Source: Gammaproteobacteria bacterium | GTDB taxonomy: Bacteria; Pseudomonadota; Gammaproteobacteria; Steroidobacterales; Woeseiaceae | Direction of reading: 5' to 3' | Assembly: GCA_030641695.1 (NCBI GenBank) | Contig: DAOWGY010000194.1 | Span: 1-6,045 of the forward strand | Length of the DNA stretch: 6,045 bases | Shown: positions 5,830-6,045 of the stretch, piece after piece | Numbering within the stretch: position 1 is the first letter of the stretch | Layout: each line of letters starts with the position of its first letter | The notes under the pieces: generated by a model | Database searches by the model: none | Seen by the model: only the letters and a program-made list of their open reading frames with translations | Told to the model about the DNA's origin: nothing | Made by a program: the position numbers and the translations under genes

Positions 5830-6045
5830 CTACTTGAAGTCATCGATCGCGCAGCGCAATTGCCCGCCGGGCTGTCGGTAGCAGACGTTGAGCTTGAAAC
5901 CGGTTGCCTCGGCATCGGGCGCCTCGATCGAGATTACGGCGCTGAAGGTGTTTCCAGGTGCGACGGGTCGGCGCGTATCCAGGTTTTCGGCCAGGTAATC
6001 GCCGGGTTCCAGTACCTTGCTGCCGATGATGTCCTCGAAGCGGTC
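5830..6045 (-). CDS. DUF3426-like protein, C-terminal fragment
   Basis: The last 71 residues of a protein whose start lies beyond the window, ending in TAG at 5830-5832. The segment reads DRFEDIIGSKVLEPGDYLAE, then a stretch with SAVISIEAPDAEATGFKLNV, and ends CAIDDFK. The pattern 'tf.p.eYL...l..g....v...i.dp...a.gF.l' is typical of the C-terminal DUF3426 domain. In gammaproteobacteria this domain follows an N-terminal zinc ribbon and a single membrane helix, and the gene often sits just before dusB-fis, as here. Function is unknown. The stop codon lies at the edge of the palindromic repeat (TAGGAGCGG), so the repeat may have supplied the present C-terminus. The assignment rests on pattern and gene context. 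Confidence 0.75.
   Translation of the reverse strand, partial: DRFEDIIGSKVLEPGDYLAENLDTRRPVAPGNTFSAVISIEAPDAEATGFKLNVCYRQPGGQLRCAIDDFK

Overview
The window reads as a conserved housekeeping block from a moderately GC-rich gammaproteobacterium. All genes I can support lie on the minus strand, so transcription runs from high to low coordinates. The order is [DUF3426-type protein, C-terminal end] - dusB - fis - purH - purD - moeA-like - [unknown protein, N-terminal start]. A DUF3426 gene followed by dusB and fis, then purH and purD, is a familiar gammaproteobacterial arrangement. It supports the taxonomic inference, but I cannot name a genus.

Region by region: 5830-6045 holds the last 71 codons of a DUF3426-like protein. 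Positions 5748-5829 are almost entirely one REP-like palindromic repeat that can fold into three hairpins inside a closing stem. The repeat runs from the stop codon of the upstream gene to just before the dusB start. dusB (tRNA-dihydrouridine synthase B) occupies 4731-5741, and a 54-nt gap containing a 7-bp hairpin leads to fis (4386-4676, TTG start). The fis stop codon abuts the purH ATG with no spacer. purH (2823-4385) and purD (1427-2707) are separated by 115 nt containing a perfect 25-bp inverted repeat around a 29-nt centre. A molybdenum-cofactor gene of the MoeA family follows purD after only 7 nt (223-1419, GTG start). After 119 nt of spacer, with a weak candidate promoter and a weak hairpin, a new minus-strand reading frame begins at 103 and leaves the window.

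Functionally, purD and purH encode the second step and the last two steps of de novo IMP synthesis. fis and dusB link to growth rate and to tRNA modification. The MoeA-like protein performs the last step of molybdenum cofactor assembly and appears to be translated as part of the same transcription unit. I see no novel defence, mobile or biosynthetic system here. The observations most worth a second look are non-coding: the 25-bp perfect inverted repeat between purH and purD, and the cloverleaf-like repeat before dusB. The unusual start region and lysine-rich N-terminus of Fis come next.
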